Source: CAZXDS01 sp964639525
Lineage (GTDB): Bacteria > Bacteroidota > Ignavibacteria > Ignavibacteriales > Melioribacteraceae
Assembly (NCBI GenBank): GCA_964639525.1
Contig: CAZXDS010000050.1
Location: forward strand, 1-18,054
Direction of reading: 5' to 3'
Length of the DNA: 18,054 nt
Below the pieces are notes generated by a model that saw nothing but the letters and a program-made list of their open reading frames with translations, was not told the DNA's origin and made no database searches. Made by a program: the position numbers and the translations under genes. Shown piece by piece: positions 16,794-18,054 of this stretch (within the stretch, counting starts at the first letter, position 1; each line of letters starts with the position of its first letter).

Positions 16794-17180
16794 TTATCTT
16801 TTTGAAAATTGGAATTTTTTTCTTGCTTTCGGCTGTCCGTATTTTTTACGTTCAACCATTCTCGGATCTCTTCTTAATAAATCATGAGCTTTCAAAGTCG
16901 GTCTAAAATCAGCATTGATATCAAGCAGTGCTCTTGAAATGCCAAGTCGAATTGCTTCTGCCTGCCCTGTTACACCACCACCGTTAACATTAGCAAAAAC
17001 ATCATAACTACCTTCGGTTTCGGTAATATTGAAAGGAAGTAGCACGTCAATTCTGTGCTCTTTAAGCGGAAAATAATTTTCTATTTCTCTTCCGTTAACT
17101 GTTACAGTTCCTTTTCCACTGCGCAAATAAACTCTGGCAACTGCATTTTTTCTTCTGCCGACAAAAATTTTATCAGTCAT
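16794..17180 (-). CDS. rpsI: Ribosomal protein S9
   Basis: A 30S subunit protein whose C-terminal tail reaches the P-site tRNA. The 128 residues are standard. Recognisable parts are GRRKNAVARVYLRSGKGTVT near the start, VNGGGVTGQAEAIRLGISRA in the middle, and LLRRDPRMVERKKYGQPKA near the end, finishing KKFQFSKR with the conserved terminal Lys-Arg. ATG 17180 has AGGAAGAGG upstream. It lies 12 bases after rplM, the usual L13-S9 pair, and surely shares its transcript. Confidence 0.96.
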   Translation of the reverse strand: MTDKIFVGRRKNAVARVYLRSGKGTVTVNGREIENYFPLKEHRIDVLLPFNITETEGSYDVFANVNGGGVTGQAEAIRLGISRALLDINADFRPTLKAHDLLRRDPRMVERKKYGQPKARKKFQFSKR

Positions 17181-17192
17181 TTATACCTCTTC

Positions 17193-17633
17193 CTATAGAC
17201 TTAAAATTTCAGGTTGCTGTGCTGCATGCGGATGTTTTTCGCCTGCGTACACTTTTAATTTTTTAAATAATTTTCTGCCGAGTCTGTTTTTCGGAAGCAT
17301 TCCCTTAACAGCTTTTTCAATAATAACTTCAGGATGTTTTTCCTTTAGTTCGGCAAAAGTTCTAATTCTAACACCACCCGGATATCCTGAATGAGAAAAA
17401 TATTCTTTTTGCGATTCACGTTTTCCGGTCATTCTAATCTGATCTGCATTAATAACTATTACAAAATCACCGGTATCCATATTCGGGGTAAAAATCGGTT
17501 TGTGTTTTCCGCGTATAACGGAAGCTATTTTAGTAGCCAAACGTCCAAGCACTTGTTCTTTTGCATCAATCACATACCATTTATGGTTTGCATCTTCTGT
17601 CTTAATGAATCTTGTTATTTTTTCTTGTTTCAC
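17193..17633 (-). CDS. rplM: Ribosomal protein L13, GTG start
   Basis: An early-assembling 50S subunit protein. From the GTG at 17633 the product is 146 residues, close to the common 142-150. WYVIDAKEQVLGRLATKIA, IRGKHKPIFTPNMDTGDFV and the HSGYPGG and MLPKNRLGRKLFKKLKVYAG segments are typical. An upstream in-frame ATG at 17657 would add eight residues (MLVVGGKT), but this stretch holds the ribosome binding site itself (GGAGG, seven bases before the GTG), and family proteins begin at about the MKQEKITRF position. The GTG start is therefore preferred. It leads the rplM-rpsI transcript from a good promoter at 17676-17704. Confidence 0.95.
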   Translation of the reverse strand: MKQEKITRFIKTEDANHKWYVIDAKEQVLGRLATKIASVIRGKHKPIFTPNMDTGDFVIVINADQIRMTGKRESQKEYFSHSGYPGGVRIRTFAELKEKHPEVIIEKAVKGMLPKNRLGRKLFKKLKVYAGEKHPHAAQQPEILSL

Positions 17634-17675
17634 GGTTTTTCCTCCAACCACCAACATATTTTTATAGAGCTTGTA

Positions 17676-17704
17676 AATATATTTGAATTAACTTGAAAAG
17701 TCAA
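17676..17704 (-). promoter_or_regulatory. Sigma70-like promoter for rplM-rpsI
   Basis: On the minus strand TTGACT (17704-17699) and TATATT (17681-17676) are separated by exactly 17 bases. The rplM GTG lies about 43 bases further on. The match is good for both boxes. Confidence 0.65.
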
Positions 17705-17820
17705 TTGTTTTCAAAATCCGAATGCGAAAAAAAGTAAGGTTCTTAAGACTCTTAAAAAATATTCAGCAAAAATTTAGTAATGATGAAACACGCAACTTTT
17801 TTCTAAGAATTTTTATATTG

Positions 17821-17874
17821 ACCCACGACTTGTCCACAGCCGAAAATATTAGCTGACAGGCAAGTTTCGCGGGT
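17821..17874 (+). repeat. Long imperfect inverted repeat in the leader of the right-edge gene
   Basis: The arms pair as ACCC/GGGT, CG/CG, CTTG/CAAG, CC/GG and CAGC/GCTG with small bulges, around an 11-nt AT-rich loop (17841-17851). It is richer in GC than the flanks. It may be an RNA structure or the imperfect palindromic end of a mobile element. The rest of 17705-17820 is AT-rich, and I see nothing else in it. Confidence 0.45.
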
Positions 17875-17911
17875 TAGCAATAATGAAGTTTTATTTAAAG
17901 TTTAGTCCATA

Positions 17912-17966
17912 TGACCATAGGAGTTCTTAACTCACACCTAAAAAAAAGGAGAATTAACTATGGTCA
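17912..17966 (+). promoter_or_regulatory. Start-codon-masking hairpin
   Basis: TGACCATAG (17912-17920) is the exact reverse complement of CTATGGTCA (17958-17966), which contains the ATG start codon. Inside the loop GAGTT/AACTC (17921-17925 with 17929-17933) forms a second small hairpin, and the AGGAG ribosome binding site lies between. Such folding would hold down translation, above all on readthrough transcripts. Confidence 0.5.
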
Positions 17967-18054
17967 AGTTACCAAATCGTGATTCCTACGGTATTAAGCG
18001 CTTGGAATCCCAAAACGCTAAAAATGCTATTATTCAAAAGTTGGCTAATGATTT
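17960..18054 (+). CDS. Unidentified protein, N-terminal part only
   Basis: The first 31 codons of a gene that continues past the window edge. ATG 17960 is preceded by AGGAG nine bases upstream. The visible part begins MVKLPNRDSYGIKRLESQNA and continues as a charged, probably helical segment. I cannot assign it with confidence. The RLESQNAKNAII pattern is faintly like proteins of the DUF1670 group that I recall, but this is a weak impression from memory. It runs divergently from rplM, with 326 bases between the start codons, behind a strongly structured leader and masked by a start-codon hairpin, an arrangement often seen for transposase-type genes. Function is unknown. Confidence 0.55.
   Translation, partial: MVKLPNRDSYGIKRLESQNAKNAIIQKLAND

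Noticed and set aside
17634..17657. ATG 17657 as the rplM start
   Set aside because: The eight added codons contain the GGAGG that serves the GTG at 17633, and L13 proteins do not carry this extension.
1..18054. CRISPR arrays, tRNA or rRNA genes, toxin-antitoxin or known defence genes
   Set aside because: No regularly spaced repeats, cloverleaf-like sequences, rRNA segments or defence protein motifs were seen on either strand.

Overview
The window is an AT-rich bacterial chromosome segment. The order rplM-rpsI-rpsB-tsf-pyrH-frr, the protein flavour and the mix of weak and clear Shine-Dalgarno sites suggest a member of the Bacteroidota/Chlorobiota/Ignavibacteria group. That placement is inferred from gene order and general likeness and has not been tested by a search.

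Layout. (1) 1-1184: a graveyard of insertion sequences, with an IS256-family transposase remnant (internal stops, frameshift, no C-terminus) abutting the 3' end of an IS630-family transposase. (2) 1250-2758 (minus): an XRE-type regulator with a degenerate ImmA/IrrE-like core and a C-terminal cysteine motif like that of the mycobacterial PrpR/RamB short-chain acyl-CoA regulators. (3) 2925-10539 (plus): a fatty-acid beta-oxidation cluster, fadD-like acyl-CoA ligase, fadN (3-hydroxyacyl-CoA dehydrogenase + enoyl-CoA hydratase), fadA (thiolase) and fadE (acyl-CoA dehydrogenase). The last three are in the Bacillus fadN-fadA-fadE order. The divergent gap carries a perfect 14-bp palindrome that touches a TTGACA -35 box, a good operator candidate for the regulator. 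A 90-bp ATTCCCG-type palindromic repeat lies between fadA and fadE. (4) 10555-10727: two facing intrinsic terminators. (5) 10773-13016 (minus): malic enzyme with a phosphotransacetylase-like tail. (6) 13310-17633 (minus): frr, pyrH, tsf, rpsB, rpsI, rplM. Intrinsic terminators lie after tsf and frr, a weaker hairpin lies after rpsI, and the rpsB leader may form a pseudoknot that takes up its Shine-Dalgarno site. (7) 17658-18054: the rplM promoter, then a structured leader whose hairpin covers the start codon of an unidentified gene that runs off the window.

How the parts fit. FadD would activate fatty acids to acyl-CoAs, FadE would make the enoyl-CoA, FadN would hydrate and oxidise it, and FadA would release acetyl-CoA. 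The regulator probably senses an acyl-CoA and controls this cluster. Malic enzyme would draw malate off to pyruvate with NAD(P)H, which suits growth on acetyl-CoA, but it is a separate convergent unit. No electron-transfer flavoprotein genes are present, so the acceptor for FadE is encoded elsewhere. Most of the window is well-known housekeeping and catabolic biology. The points most worth a second look are the regulator/operator pair, the rpsB leader, the terminator just ahead of pyrH, and the structured leader at the right edge.
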